A DNA stretch of 64,000 nt from Saccharothrix ecbatanensis. Lineage in GTDB: Bacteria > Actinomycetota > Actinomycetes > Mycobacteriales > Pseudonocardiaceae. Under the pieces are notes generated by a model. It had not been told where the DNA came from. It made no database searches and was given only the letters and a program-made list of their open reading frames with translations. Every line of letters begins with the position of its first letter. Position 1 is the stretch's first letter. The stretch spans positions 6,758,001 to 6,822,000 of the forward strand of contig NZ_JACHMO010000001.1 of assembly GCF_014205015.1 (NCBI RefSeq), written 5' to 3'. The translations under genes were made by a program, and so were the position numbers. Of this stretch, positions 16,426 through 26,144 are shown one piece after another.

Positions 16426-18138
16426 GTGGCGGAGTCCGGGGGGACGGTAGGCGGCAGGTACACGCTGGTCGAGCAGATCGGCAGCGGCGCGATGGGCGTC
16501 GTCTGGCTGGCGCGCGACGCGTTGCTGGACCGCGAGGTGGCGGTGAAGGAGCTCCGGCCGGACCTGGCCTTCGAGGAGGTCCAGGTGGTCGGGGCACGGG
16601 CTATGCGCGAGGCGCGCAACGCGGCCCGGCTCCAGCACCCCAACGCGGTCGCGGTCTTCGACGTGGTGGTCGAGGACGACCGGCCGTGGCTGGTCATGGA
16701 GTACGTGCCCGCGCGCACCCTGGGCGCGCTGCTGGCCGAGCGGGGCACGCTGGACCCGGCCGAGACGGCGCGGATCGGCGGTCGGGTGGCCGCCGCGCTG
16801 GCCGCGGCGCACGCGGCGGGCATCGTGCACCGGGACGTGAAACCGTCCAACGTCCTCATCGGCGAGGACGGCACGGTCAAGTTGACCGACTTCGGCATCT
16901 CCCGCGCGGCGGGCGACGGCACCCTGACCGGCAGCGGCATGATCACCGGCACTCCCGCGTACCTGGCGCCCGAGGTGGCGCGAGGTGACCAGCCGGACAC
17001 CCCTTCCGACGTGTTCTCCCTCGGGGCGACGCTGTACGCGGCGACCGAGGGCCAATCACCCCATGGTGTGAGCGACAACAGCTTCGGGCTGCTCTACCGG
17101 GCCGCGCTGGGCAAGGTCGAGCCGCCGACCCGCTCCGGGCCGCTGACCGGCGTGCTTATGCGGATGCTCGCCACCGACCCCACGACCCGGCCGACCGCCG
17201 TGGAGGCGATCGGCCTGCTGGCCGATCCACCCGCAGACTCCCACCCCGCAGACTCCCACCCCGCCCAGCCGCACCCCGCCCAGCCGCACCCGGCAGAGTC
17301 CCACCCCGCACAGTCCGACGCGGAGTCGCACACCGCGTCGCCTGCGGAGACACCTGCGAAACCGCCCGCCGAGCCACGCGCGAAGTGGCGGGCCAAGTCG
17401 TCCTCGCAGCGGACCGCCGGATCGCCCACCGGATCGGCCGCAGGGTCGGCCGCCGGATCGGCCGCCGGGTCGCCTGCCAGGTCGACCACCGGATCGCCCG
17501 CAGGGTCGGCCGCCGAGACACCTGCGAAGTCGGCCACCGGATCACCTCGGAAGGCAGCCGCCGGGTCGCGCCTCAAGCGGCCCACCGGGTCGCCTGCCGA
17601 GGAGACCACCGGGTCGCCTGCCGAGCAGGCGGCCGACCAGGTTGCCGAGGAGGCCGCTGAGGGGGCCGCTGGGCCGTCCGGCGGGCGCAAGCGGCGGCGT
17701 TGGCTGGTGCCGGCCATCGTGGCGGCCCTGCTGCTCCTGGCGGGGGCCGGAGGCGCCGCCGTGTACCTGCTTCCCTGGCCGGGCAGCAGCACCGGATCAG
17801 GAGGGCCGCACCCGTGGAACGCGCCGTCCTACACCACCGAGGACGCGGTGGCGTTGGTCCGCGGCCACTACGCGGCGCTGCCGGACGACCCGTACACCGC
17901 GTACCAGAACCTGGCCACCCACTACCGGCCGACGTACGAGGACTACACCGCGAACTGGGGTCGGTACGACCAGGTCCACGCCGACGGGATCAGCGCGGAG
18001 CAGGACCAGCCCACCCGGTTCGTCGTGCGGGTCCGGGTGACGTTCGTGGTGGCCGGGGCCGAGACCGGCGGGTGGTACGAGCTCGTGGTCGAGTACCGCC
18101 AGGAGAGGCTCCTGATCGTCCAGTCCAGTGAAGTCTGA
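16426..18138 (+). CDS. membrane Ser/Thr protein kinase with repetitive linker and outer module
   Basis: 570 residues from GTG 16426 (AESGGTVGGRYTL). The frame is open upstream to 16372 but that would overlap the ssgB-like gene. Kinase motifs are complete: GSGAMG (19-24), K41, HRDVKPSN, DFG, GTPAYLAPE. The juxtamembrane region (about 265-415) is a low-complexity run of His-Pro-Ala and Gly-Ser-Pro-Ala repeats. One membrane helix follows (about 424-445), then an outer module (about 465-570) beginning EDAVALVRGHYAALPDDPY and containing NWGRYDQV. This is the same module type as at 7530, 8657 and 12293. Confidence 0.9.
   Translation: MAESGGTVGGRYTLVEQIGSGAMGVVWLARDALLDREVAVKELRPDLAFEEVQVVGARAMREARNAARLQHPNAVAVFDVVVEDDRPWLVMEYVPARTLGALLAERGTLDPAETARIGGRVAAALAAAHAAGIVHRDVKPSNVLIGEDGTVKLTDFGISRAAGDGTLTGSGMITGTPAYLAPEVARGDQPDTPSDVFSLGATLYAATEGQSPHGVSDNSFGLLYRAALGKVEPPTRSGPLTGVLMRMLATDPTTRPTAVEAIGLLADPPADSHPADSHPAQPHPAQPHPAESHPAQSDAESHTASPAETPAKPPAEPRAKWRAKSSSQRTAGSPTGSAAGSAAGSAAGSPARSTTGSPAGSAAETPAKSATGSPRKAAAGSRLKRPTGSPAEETTGSPAEQAADQVAEEAAEGAAGPSGGRKRRRWLVPAIVAALLLLAGAGGAAVYLLPWPGSSTGSGGPHPWNAPSYTTEDAVALVRGHYAALPDDPYTAYQNLATHYRPTYEDYTANWGRYDQVHADGISAEQDQPTRFVVRVRVTFVVAGAETGGWYELVVEYRQERLLIVQSSEV
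17227..17670 (+). repeat. coding low-complexity repeats in the kinase juxtamembrane linker
   Basis: Degenerate 15-18 bp units encode (AD/AE/AQ)SHP-type pentapeptides and then GSAAGSA / GSPAGS words. Near-identical DNA words such as GGATCGGCCGC recur, so the length probably varies between strains. Confidence 0.6.
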
Positions 18139-18144
18139 CGGGCC

Positions 18145-18795
18145 TCAGACGAGCCTGCGGTCCGACGCCCAGCGGGACAGTTCGTAGCGGTTGGACAGCT
18201 GCGTCTTGCGCAGCACGCTCGACACGTGCGTCTCGACCGTCTTCACCGAGATGAACAGCTCCGACGCGATCTCCTTGTACGCGTAACCACGCGCCAGCAG
18301 CCGCAGCACGTCCCGCTCACGCGGCGTCAGCAGGTCCAGCTCCGGGTCGCTGATCGGGGCCGCGCCGGGCCGGTCGGCGAACGCGTCCAGCACGAACCCG
18401 GCCAACCGCGGGCTGAACACCGCGTCGCCCTCCGAGACCCGCACGACCGCGCGCACCAGCTCCTGGCTGGAGATGGTCTTCGTCACGTACCCGCGCGCAC
18501 CGGCGCGGATGACCGCGATGACGTCCTCGGCCGCGTCGGACACCGACAGCGCCAGGAACACCACCTCGGGCAGCGCCGTGCGGATCTGCCGCAGCACCTC
18601 CGCGCCGCCACCATCGGGCATGTGCACGTCGAGCAGCACCACGTCCGGCCGGTGGTGGCCGATGCCGGCAACGGCCTCACCGACCGAACCGGCCTCGCCG
18701 ACCACCTCGATCTCGTCGGTGATCGAGTCCAGCTCGGCCCGAACCCCGGCGCGGAACAGCGCGTGGTCGTCTACCAGGAACACCCGGACGGTCAT
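18145..18795 (-). CDS. NarL/LuxR-family response regulator (LiaR/EsrR-like)
   Basis: 216 residues: receiver domain with acidic pair D9/D10, phospho-acceptor D56 (VVLLDVHMP) and the switch lysine in YVTKT. A C-terminal LuxR helix-turn-helix follows (LTPRERDVLRLLARGYAYKEIA). The ATG overlaps the kinase stop codon as ATGA (18792-18795), so the pair is translationally coupled. Together with the PspC-domain kinase and the divergent PspC/LiaF protein it forms a three-part cell-envelope stress system comparable to Bacillus LiaFSR and Corynebacterium EsrISR. Confidence 0.92.
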   Translation of the reverse strand: MTVRVFLVDDHALFRAGVRAELDSITDEIEVVGEAGSVGEAVAGIGHHRPDVVLLDVHMPDGGGAEVLRQIRTALPEVVFLALSVSDAAEDVIAVIRAGARGYVTKTISSQELVRAVVRVSEGDAVFSPRLAGFVLDAFADRPGAAPISDPELDLLTPRERDVLRLLARGYAYKEIASELFISVKTVETHVSSVLRKTQLSNRYELSRWASDRRLV

Positions 18796-20030
18796 GTCCT
18801 GGACCCCGTCTCTCGCTTGTCTGCGGTCTTCCTCGGCATCATCAGCTGCACCTCCGTGCCCTCACCCAGCCGGGTGCGGATCCGGACTTCGCCGCCGTGC
18901 CGCTCCATCCTCCCCCCAATCGAGTCCGCGAGGCCATGCCGGTCCTCCGGCACGGTCTCCGGGTCGAAGCCCTTGCCCCGATCCCGGACGAACACCGTCA
19001 CCCGTTCGGGCTCCACTTCGCCGTAGACGCTGATCTCCCCGACGCCCGCGTGCTTGGCCGCGTTGACCATCGCCTCACGGGCCGCCTGGACCAGCGCGTA
19101 CAGGTTCGGGTCCAGCTCGCAGTCGCCGACCACGACCTGCTGCACGGCCAGCGCGAAGCTGTCCTCCACCTCGCCCGCGGCCTTGGCGATCGCCGCGGAC
19201 ATGACCGTCGGCTGGCTGTTCTCGTCCATGACCCGCCCGTACAGCCACTCCCGCAGCTGCCGTTCCTGGCCCCGGGCCAGGCGCTTCACCTCGCGCGGCT
19301 GCTCGGCCTGCTTCTGGATCAGCGCCAACGTCTGGAGCACGGAGTCGTGCAGGTGGGCGGCGATCTCGGCGCGTTCCTCGGTGCGGATGCGGACCCGGCG
19401 CTCCTCGCCCAGGTCGTTGATCAGCTTGATCCACAGCGGCACGGTGAGCACCGCCACACCGCCCAGCGTGGCGACGACGGCGAGCAGCGCGAACCGCAGC
19501 TGGTCGATGCCGTAGCTGTTGACCAGCAGGACGCCGATGCCGATGGCGACCAGGGCGACGCCCGCCAGGACGCGCACGATCGTGCTGCGGCCGGCGCCGA
19601 GGAAGCCGGACTTCGCGCCGTCCCGCCAGCGGCGGCGCTGTGCCTCGTCCGCCTCGCGCCAGACGACGGCGGCGCCGACCAGGGCGACCGCGAGCGGTCC
19701 GGCGATCCAGCCGCTCACCGGGCCGGAGAACAGACCGGCCAGCACGGCCGCGGCGATGCCGAGCGCCACCAGGCCGAGCGCCTGCTGGCGTTCCCTCGGG
19801 TTCGACGCGTCCTCGGGTTCGCTGACCGGGCGTTGCGGCACGAACAGCCACAACAGGCCGTACGCGATCACGCCGACGCCGTTGAGCGCGGTCAACGCGG
19901 CAAACGCCGCCCGCACCCAGAACACCTCGATGCCGAGGTGGTCGGCGACACCGCCCGCCACGCCCGCGACCACCCGACCCGTCCGCCTGCGGCGCACCGG
20001 CTCGACGACGGTCTTCGTCTCCACACTCAC
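18792..20030 (-). CDS. PspC-domain sensor histidine kinase (LiaS/EsrS-like)
   Basis: 412 residues. An N-terminal PspC domain (about 11-65: RTGRVVAGVAGGVADHLGIE) is fused to a five- or six-helix membrane region (to about 200), a HisKA_3 dimerisation helix with phospho-acceptor H228 (AHLHDSVLQ), and a HATPase domain with an N box (VNAAKHAG) and DRGKGFDP. It phosphorylates the co-transcribed NarL-type regulator. PspC fused to such a kinase is characteristic of actinobacterial envelope-stress systems. The start codon is 74 bp from the divergent PspC/LiaF-like gene, which is probably a target as well as the inhibitory partner. Confidence 0.92.
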   Translation of the reverse strand: MSVETKTVVEPVRRRRTGRVVAGVAGGVADHLGIEVFWVRAAFAALTALNGVGVIAYGLLWLFVPQRPVSEPEDASNPRERQQALGLVALGIAAAVLAGLFSGPVSGWIAGPLAVALVGAAVVWREADEAQRRRWRDGAKSGFLGAGRSTIVRVLAGVALVAIGIGVLLVNSYGIDQLRFALLAVVATLGGVAVLTVPLWIKLINDLGEERRVRIRTEERAEIAAHLHDSVLQTLALIQKQAEQPREVKRLARGQERQLREWLYGRVMDENSQPTVMSAAIAKAAGEVEDSFALAVQQVVVGDCELDPNLYALVQAAREAMVNAAKHAGVGEISVYGEVEPERVTVFVRDRGKGFDPETVPEDRHGLADSIGGRMERHGGEVRIRTRLGEGTEVQLMMPRKTADKRETGSRT

Positions 20031-20104
20031 CCCTCGATGGTCACACGCGCGTCGGGGCCGGTCATCAGGGTTCCACCCGATGCGCGGTTCAGGGTGGGTC
20101 CCCG

Positions 20105-21355
20105 ATGTGCGGCGCGGCGACTTTGAGCAAGCTGGTCATCGTGAGCGGGAACATCAGCGCAGCCAACGTCGAAGAGACGCTGAGGGACTTCTGGGCCACC
20201 AGGCCCAGGCGGCCACACGACGGTCGCAAGATCGCCGGTGTCGCCGCCGGTATCGCGCAGCGGTACCAGATCGACCCGGTGATCGTCCGGGTGGCGTTCG
20301 TCGCGATGGCGTTGTGCAACGGCGCCGGGGTGCTCATCTACCTGCTGGGCTGGTTGTTGCTCGCGCAGGCCGATGACGAGGTGTCGGCGGCGGAGTCGCT
20401 GCTCGGACGGGGCCGCAGCTCGACGCCGACCGCGTTGACCATCCTCCTCGGGATCGCGGTGATCCCCGCGACCGGCTTCTTCGTCGACGGCGGCTTCACC
20501 ATGGTCGGCGGGGTGCTGCTGTCGGTCGGCTCGATCTACCTGCTGCACCGCGGCCGCGGGCAGCTCAACCGGCCGGACGCACCGGCCTTCACCGTGGGGG
20601 AACCGGTGTCGACGGACGACCAGACGACCGCGAGGGTGTCGCCGCCCGCCTGGGACCCGCTCGGCGCGGCCCCGTTCGCGTGGGACCTGCCTGAGCCTTC
20701 GAGCAGCACGCCGGCAGCGCCGGTGGTCCCGGCACCGCGGCAGGTGCGCCGCAGGTCACGGGTCGGTGTGGCCACGTTCGGCGCGGCCATGGTGACGCTG
20801 GCCGGGTCGCTGGTGGCGTCTTCGTACTCGCCGTGGTTCACCTTCGAGCACGTCCTCGGCCTCCTGGTCGCGGTGTTCGGGGCGGGCATGGTGCTCGGCG
20901 CGCTCCGCGGCAACGGTGGACGCGGGCTGCTCTGGCTGGTCGTGCCGATGTCGGTGCTCGGGGTGGCGCTCACGTCGATCGACTTCGACGGGATCAACCC
21001 GGACCGGATCGGCAGCACCAACGCCAAGCCGACGTCGGTGGAGCAGGTCGACGCCCGCTACACGACGAGCATCGGCGAGGTGGACCTGGACCTGACCGGC
21101 CTGCCGAACACGGGTTCCGTGACCACGGAGGTCGAGGTCGGGCTGGGGAGCGCGAAGGTCAGGGTGCCCGCCGACGCGGACGTGACGGTGACCTGCCGGG
21201 CCGAACTCGGCTCGGTGGCGTGCCTGGACAAGAAGTCCGATGGCAAGGACAGCCACGTGGAGGTCAGTAGCAACGGCGCCGACGGCGAGGGCGGGCTGAA
21301 GATCGTGCTGGACGTGCGCAGTGAAGTCGGAGACGTGGAGGTGAGTCGTGGCTGA
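20105..21355 (+). CDS. PspC / LiaF-like envelope-stress membrane protein
   Basis: 416 residues. An N-terminal PspC domain (about 40-97: DGRKIAGVAAGIAQRY) precedes a middle region with hydrophobic helices and a C-terminal beta-rich domain (about 310-416: TSIGEVDLDLTGLP, LGSAKVRVPADADVTV) resembling the LiaF / cell-wall-active-antibiotics-response domain. It would hold the kinase off in unstressed cells (role inferred from LiaF and EsrI). ATG 20105 is the longest start; GTG 20141 (VSGNISAANVEETL) is plausible because the conserved text begins there. It overlaps the next small gene by 8 bp. Confidence 0.85.
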   Translation: MCGAATLSKLVIVSGNISAANVEETLRDFWATRPRRPHDGRKIAGVAAGIAQRYQIDPVIVRVAFVAMALCNGAGVLIYLLGWLLLAQADDEVSAAESLLGRGRSSTPTALTILLGIAVIPATGFFVDGGFTMVGGVLLSVGSIYLLHRGRGQLNRPDAPAFTVGEPVSTDDQTTARVSPPAWDPLGAAPFAWDLPEPSSSTPAAPVVPAPRQVRRRSRVGVATFGAAMVTLAGSLVASSYSPWFTFEHVLGLLVAVFGAGMVLGALRGNGGRGLLWLVVPMSVLGVALTSIDFDGINPDRIGSTNAKPTSVEQVDARYTTSIGEVDLDLTGLPNTGSVTTEVEVGLGSAKVRVPADADVTVTCRAELGSVACLDKKSDGKDSHVEVSSNGADGEGGLKIVLDVRSEVGDVEVSRG

Positions 21356-21551
21356 CCGGGATTCGATCGAGAAGCGTGGGGTCGACGTGGTGGGGCTGGT
21401 GTTCGGGATCGCGGCTCTGGTCGCGGCCGCCTACATGCTCTCCGACGGCGCGGCCTGGCCGGACTTCCTCGACCTGAGGTGGGCGTTGGCCGGCGGGGCG
21501 ATGGTGATCGGTCTGGGACTCCTGGCGGGGTCGGCTCGACGGCGCCGCTAG
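21348..21551 (+). CDS. small two-helix membrane protein
   Basis: 67 residues, GTG start inside the last codons of the PspC/LiaF gene (8-bp overlap), so it is co-translated with it. Two hydrophobic helices (about 14-31 and 46-62) and an Arg-rich C terminus (ARRRR, positive-inside). No known family. Its location suggests an accessory to the envelope-stress module. Confidence 0.7.
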   Translation: MADRDSIEKRGVDVVGLVFGIAALVAAAYMLSDGAAWPDFLDLRWALAGGAMVIGLGLLAGSARRRR

Positions 21552-21552
21552 C

Positions 21553-21587
21553 GGGGGGATCCGGGGGGATCCGGGGGGATCCGGGGG
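21553..21587. repeat. tandem 10-bp repeat GGGGGGATCC x3
   Basis: Three perfect copies of GGGGGGATCC (21553-21582) followed by GGGGG, directly after a stop codon and before a terminator. It is prone to slippage; no function is apparent. Confidence 0.8.
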
Positions 21588-21597
21588 TTCGGAGAAA

Positions 21598-21633
21598 GCG
21601 AAAGGCCCGTCCTGGGGAGGACGGGCCTTTCGC
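21598..21633. terminator. bidirectional terminator between convergent genes
   Basis: Perfect 16-bp stem GCGAAAGGCCCGTCCT/AGGACGGGCCTTTCGC with loop GGGG. It serves the small membrane protein gene (+) and guaA (-), which converge here. Confidence 0.88.
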
Positions 21634-21648
21634 GTGTTCAAGGGGTGG

Positions 21649-23208
<1,560 letters not shown>

Positions 23209-23259
23209 TGGGGAAAAACCTCTCGTCTGGCGGATCCGCGCAGGTGAAGGATGTCATGC

Positions 23260-23985
23260 GTGGAAGAGGAAGCGCTCACCGGTGGCGGGCTCAACGAGGT
23301 GGTGCGGGTCGGGTCGACGGTGCGCAGGCCGACCGGTCCGTGGACCCCGAACGTGCACCGCCTGCTGGAACACCTTGCCCCGCTTGGCATCTCGCCGGTC
23401 GCGCACGGGGTGGACGACCGCGGGCGCGAGGTGCTGTCGTTCCTGGAGGGTGAGGTCGGCCACCCGCCGCTGGCGGACGCGCTGCGCACGGACGAGGTCC
23501 TGGTGGCCGTGGCGCGGATGGCGCGCCGGCTGCACGACGCGTCGGCGGCGCTGGTGTCATCCGGCGCGGTGTCGTTGGTCGACGGCTGGCAGCACCCGCC
23601 CCTGTCACCCGTCGAGGTGATCTGCCACAACGACCTCGCGCCGTACAACATGGTGTTCCGCGACGGGCTGCCCGCCGGGGTGTTCGACTTCGACACCGCC
23701 CGGCCGGGGCCGCGGTGGTGGGACGTCGCCTACACGGCGTACTGCCTGGTGCCGTTCTCCCCGGAGTTCGGCACGCCCGACGAGCAGTGGCGGCGGGCCG
23801 AGTTGTTCTGCGCCGAGTACGGCATGCCGGCGGCCGGGCTGGGGCGCCGGGTGCTCGCCCGGCTGGACGACATGATCACGATGATCCGCGACCGGCCCGA
23901 GTTCGCGCGGCAGCGGGAAGAGGGCCACGACCGCTACTACCTGGGCCATGCGGGGTATGTCCGAAACCACTTCCAAGATCGATAG
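23260..23985 (+). CDS. aminoglycoside phosphotransferase-fold kinase
   Basis: 241 residues from GTG 23260, with GTGAAGG at 23244-23250 placed 9 nt upstream. ATG 23251 directly abuts that site and is less likely. It has the APH/choline-kinase catalytic loop ICHNDLAPYNMV (Brenner-type HNDxxxxN) and the metal-binding FDFDTARPGPRWWDVAY. The N-lobe is short, so it may be a small-molecule kinase rather than a resistance enzyme. It is divergent from guaA with about 50 bp between starts. The substrate is unknown, and resistance should not be assumed. Confidence 0.8.
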   Translation: MEEEALTGGGLNEVVRVGSTVRRPTGPWTPNVHRLLEHLAPLGISPVAHGVDDRGREVLSFLEGEVGHPPLADALRTDEVLVAVARMARRLHDASAALVSSGAVSLVDGWQHPPLSPVEVICHNDLAPYNMVFRDGLPAGVFDFDTARPGPRWWDVAYTAYCLVPFSPEFGTPDEQWRRAELFCAEYGMPAAGLGRRVLARLDDMITMIRDRPEFARQREEGHDRYYLGHAGYVRNHFQDR

Positions 23986-24020
23986 GTCGGATCACCCCGT
24001 ACGGGCATACGGTGTGGCCT

Positions 24021-25466
24021 ATGGACGCGTTCACCCCGCAGCCGCGGCCCTGCTGGATCGCCGGACACGCCGAGCAGGGCGGGCAAGCCATCACCGTCCA
24101 CCACCCGTTCGACGGCACCGAGGTCGCCTCGGTCGCGGTGCCGGGACCGGAGCAGGTGGAACGCGCGGTCGCCGCCGCGGCGGCCGTGGCCAAGGAGTTC
24201 CGCCGCACACCGGCGCACGTGCGGGCGACAGCGCTGATGCACGTGTCGCAGGCGATCGCGGCACGGGCCGAGGAGATCGCGGAGACCATCACGGCGGAGA
24301 ACGGCAAGCCGCTGAAGTGGGCCGACATCGAGGTGCAGCGGGCGGTGAACACGTTCCGGTTCGCCGCCGAGGAGGCACGGCGGTTCACCGGCGACCTCCA
24401 GCGGCTGGACACCGACGCGAACGGCGAGGGCCGGATGGCCGTCGTGCGCCGGGTGCCGCGCGGGCCGGTGCTCGCGGTGGCGCCGTTCAACTTCCCGCTG
24501 AACCTGGTCGCGCACAAGGTCGCGCCCGCGCTGGCGGTGGGCGCGCCGGTGATCGTGAAGCCGTCGTCGTCCACGCCGCTGTCGGCGTTGCTGCTCGGTG
24601 AGCTGCTGGCCGAGACGGACTTGCCGGAGGGCGCGTTCTCCGTGCTGCCGGTGCGTGGTTCGGAGATGAAGTCGCTGGTCACGGACGAGAGGTTGCCGGT
24701 CATCTCGTTCACCGGCTCCACCTCGGTCGGCTGGTCGCTGACCGAGTCGGCGCCGCGCAAGCACGTGCTGATGGAACTGGGCTCCAACTCGGCCGCGATC
24801 ATCTGCCCTGACTGGCCGGACCTGGACTTCGCCGCGTCCCGGATCGCCACGTTCGGCAACTACCAGGGCGGGCAGTCGTGCATCGCGGTGCAGCGGGTGC
24901 TGGTGCACCGGGACGTGGCCGAGGCGTTCGTGCCGAAGCTGGTGGAAGCGGTGCGGGCGTTGAAGACCGGTGACCCGCACGACCCGGAGGTCGAGGTCGG
25001 GCCGCTGATCGACGAGGACAACGCGAAGCGGGTCGAGGAGTGGGTGGCCGAGGCCGTGGCCGCCGGCGCGACGTTGCACATCGGCGGCGGGCGGGACGGG
25101 ACTTCCGTCGAGCCGACCGTGGTGCAGGACGTGCCGCCGTCGGCGCGGGTGTGGCACCAGGAGGTGTTCGGGCCGGTGCTGGCGGTGTCCGTGGTGGACT
25201 CGGTGGCCGAGGCGTTCGAGCAGGCCAACGCCACGGAGTACGGGTTGCAGGCCGGTGTGTTCACGCGGGACGTGACGGTGGCGTTCGAGGCGGCGGCCGA
25301 GCTGGAGGTCGGCGGCGTGATCATCGGCGACGTGCCGTCGTACCGGGCCGACCAGATGCCGTACGGCGGCGTGAAGGGATCGGGCACGGGCCGCGAGGGC
25401 GTGCGGTCGGCCATGGTCGACTTCACCGAGGAACGCACCATGGTGTTGACCGGAATTACTCTGTAG
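24021..25466 (+). CDS. NAD(P)-dependent aldehyde dehydrogenase
   Basis: 481 residues. The fold and catalytic positions are complete: PFNFPLN (155-161), K180 of the cofactor site, FTGST (230-234), general base E252 (MELGS), catalytic C287 (GGQSC), and EVFGPVL near 390. Oxidises an aldehyde to an acid; the substrate is unspecified. ELGSN in place of ELGGK occurs in a subgroup of the superfamily. ATG 24021 is chosen over an upstream open frame lying inside the APH gene. Its end overlaps the convergent TetR gene by 11 bp. Proximity to the TetR/SDR/P450 set suggests handling of fatty aldehydes, which is inference. Confidence 0.9.
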   Translation: MDAFTPQPRPCWIAGHAEQGGQAITVHHPFDGTEVASVAVPGPEQVERAVAAAAAVAKEFRRTPAHVRATALMHVSQAIAARAEEIAETITAENGKPLKWADIEVQRAVNTFRFAAEEARRFTGDLQRLDTDANGEGRMAVVRRVPRGPVLAVAPFNFPLNLVAHKVAPALAVGAPVIVKPSSSTPLSALLLGELLAETDLPEGAFSVLPVRGSEMKSLVTDERLPVISFTGSTSVGWSLTESAPRKHVLMELGSNSAAIICPDWPDLDFAASRIATFGNYQGGQSCIAVQRVLVHRDVAEAFVPKLVEAVRALKTGDPHDPEVEVGPLIDEDNAKRVEEWVAEAVAAGATLHIGGGRDGTSVEPTVVQDVPPSARVWHQEVFGPVLAVSVVDSVAEAFEQANATEYGLQAGVFTRDVTVAFEAAAELEVGGVIIGDVPSYRADQMPYGGVKGSGTGREGVRSAMVDFTEERTMVLTGITL

Positions 25467-26031
25467 TCGTTGTAGTCGAACCCTTTGCCAGCAGCATCAG
25501 GCCGTCGACCAGGTCTTCGGTGCCGGAACCGGTGGCGAGGGCGCGGAGCTTGAGGCCCATCACCATGCCCACCACTGCGCCGGCGACCTGGTCGGCGTCC
25601 TTCACCCCGATGGACGTCAGCACGGTCGCGGCCAGCCGGTCGTAGGCGGCGAAGCACTCGGCGGCGGCGGCACGCAGCTCCGGGTCACGGCCGGCGTGCA
25701 GGTACAGCTCGTACGGCGCGATGCGCTCGCTGTCCGTCCCGGTGGCCTCGGCGACCTGGCCGACGAGCTCGACCACCTGCGTCAGGTCGGCGCACTCGGT
25801 CGAGTTCTCCTTCGCCAGTTCCCCGAACCGCTTGGTCTCCTCGGTGACGAAGTACCGCAGGCTCTCCCGCAGGAGGTCCTGCTGGGTGGCGAAGTGGTAG
25901 GTGACGGAACCGAGCGAGACGCCCGCCTCCTGCGCGATGCGCCGGTTGGTCACGCCGGCGATCCCGTCGTCGCCGACGATCCGCAGCACGGCGCTGATGA
26001 TCCGCTGCCGGGTCTCGGCGGGTCTCGTCAT
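25456..26031 (-). CDS. TetR-family transcriptional regulator
   Basis: 191 residues from ATG 26031 (TRPAETRQRIISAVL). An upstream in-frame ATG at 26070 would add 13 poorly conserved residues. The N-terminal helix-turn-helix runs GVTNRRIAQEAGVSLGSVTYHF (about 26-47), followed by an all-helical ligand domain. It is divergent from the SDR-P450 operon; the 28-bp perfect palindrome at 26101-26128 between them is almost certainly its operator. CYP102-type P450 genes in Bacillus are regulated by adjacent TetR repressors (Bm3R1, FatR) that respond to fatty acids, and this arrangement is closely parallel. Confidence 0.9.
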   Translation of the reverse strand: MTRPAETRQRIISAVLRIVGDDGIAGVTNRRIAQEAGVSLGSVTYHFATQQDLLRESLRYFVTEETKRFGELAKENSTECADLTQVVELVGQVAEATGTDSERIAPYELYLHAGRDPELRAAAAECFAAYDRLAATVLTSIGVKDADQVAGAVVGMVMGLKLRALATGSGTEDLVDGLMLLAKGSTTTTTE

Positions 26032-26100
26032 GGCGTCATTGTCCCTGCTCTGCCTCGGCGGCCTTGTCACCGGTCGCCATTCACTGTCGACGTCATCCAG

Positions 26101-26128
26101 GGTACTGTTCGTTCGAACGAACAGTACC
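26101..26128. promoter_or_regulatory. TetR operator: perfect 28-bp palindrome
   Basis: Perfect dyad with half-site GGTACTGTTCGTTC, no mismatch and no spacer, ending 16 bp before the SDR start codon and 69 bp from the TetR start. A repressor bound here would block the SDR-P450 transcript and could autoregulate tetR. Confidence 0.85.
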
Positions 26129-26144
26129 GCCTACGGAGGTCGCC

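Noticed and set aside
23260..23985. Aminoglycoside-resistance gene
   Set aside because: Only the APH fold and catalytic loop are seen; the N-lobe is short and there is no resistance context, so it is called a kinase of unknown substrate.
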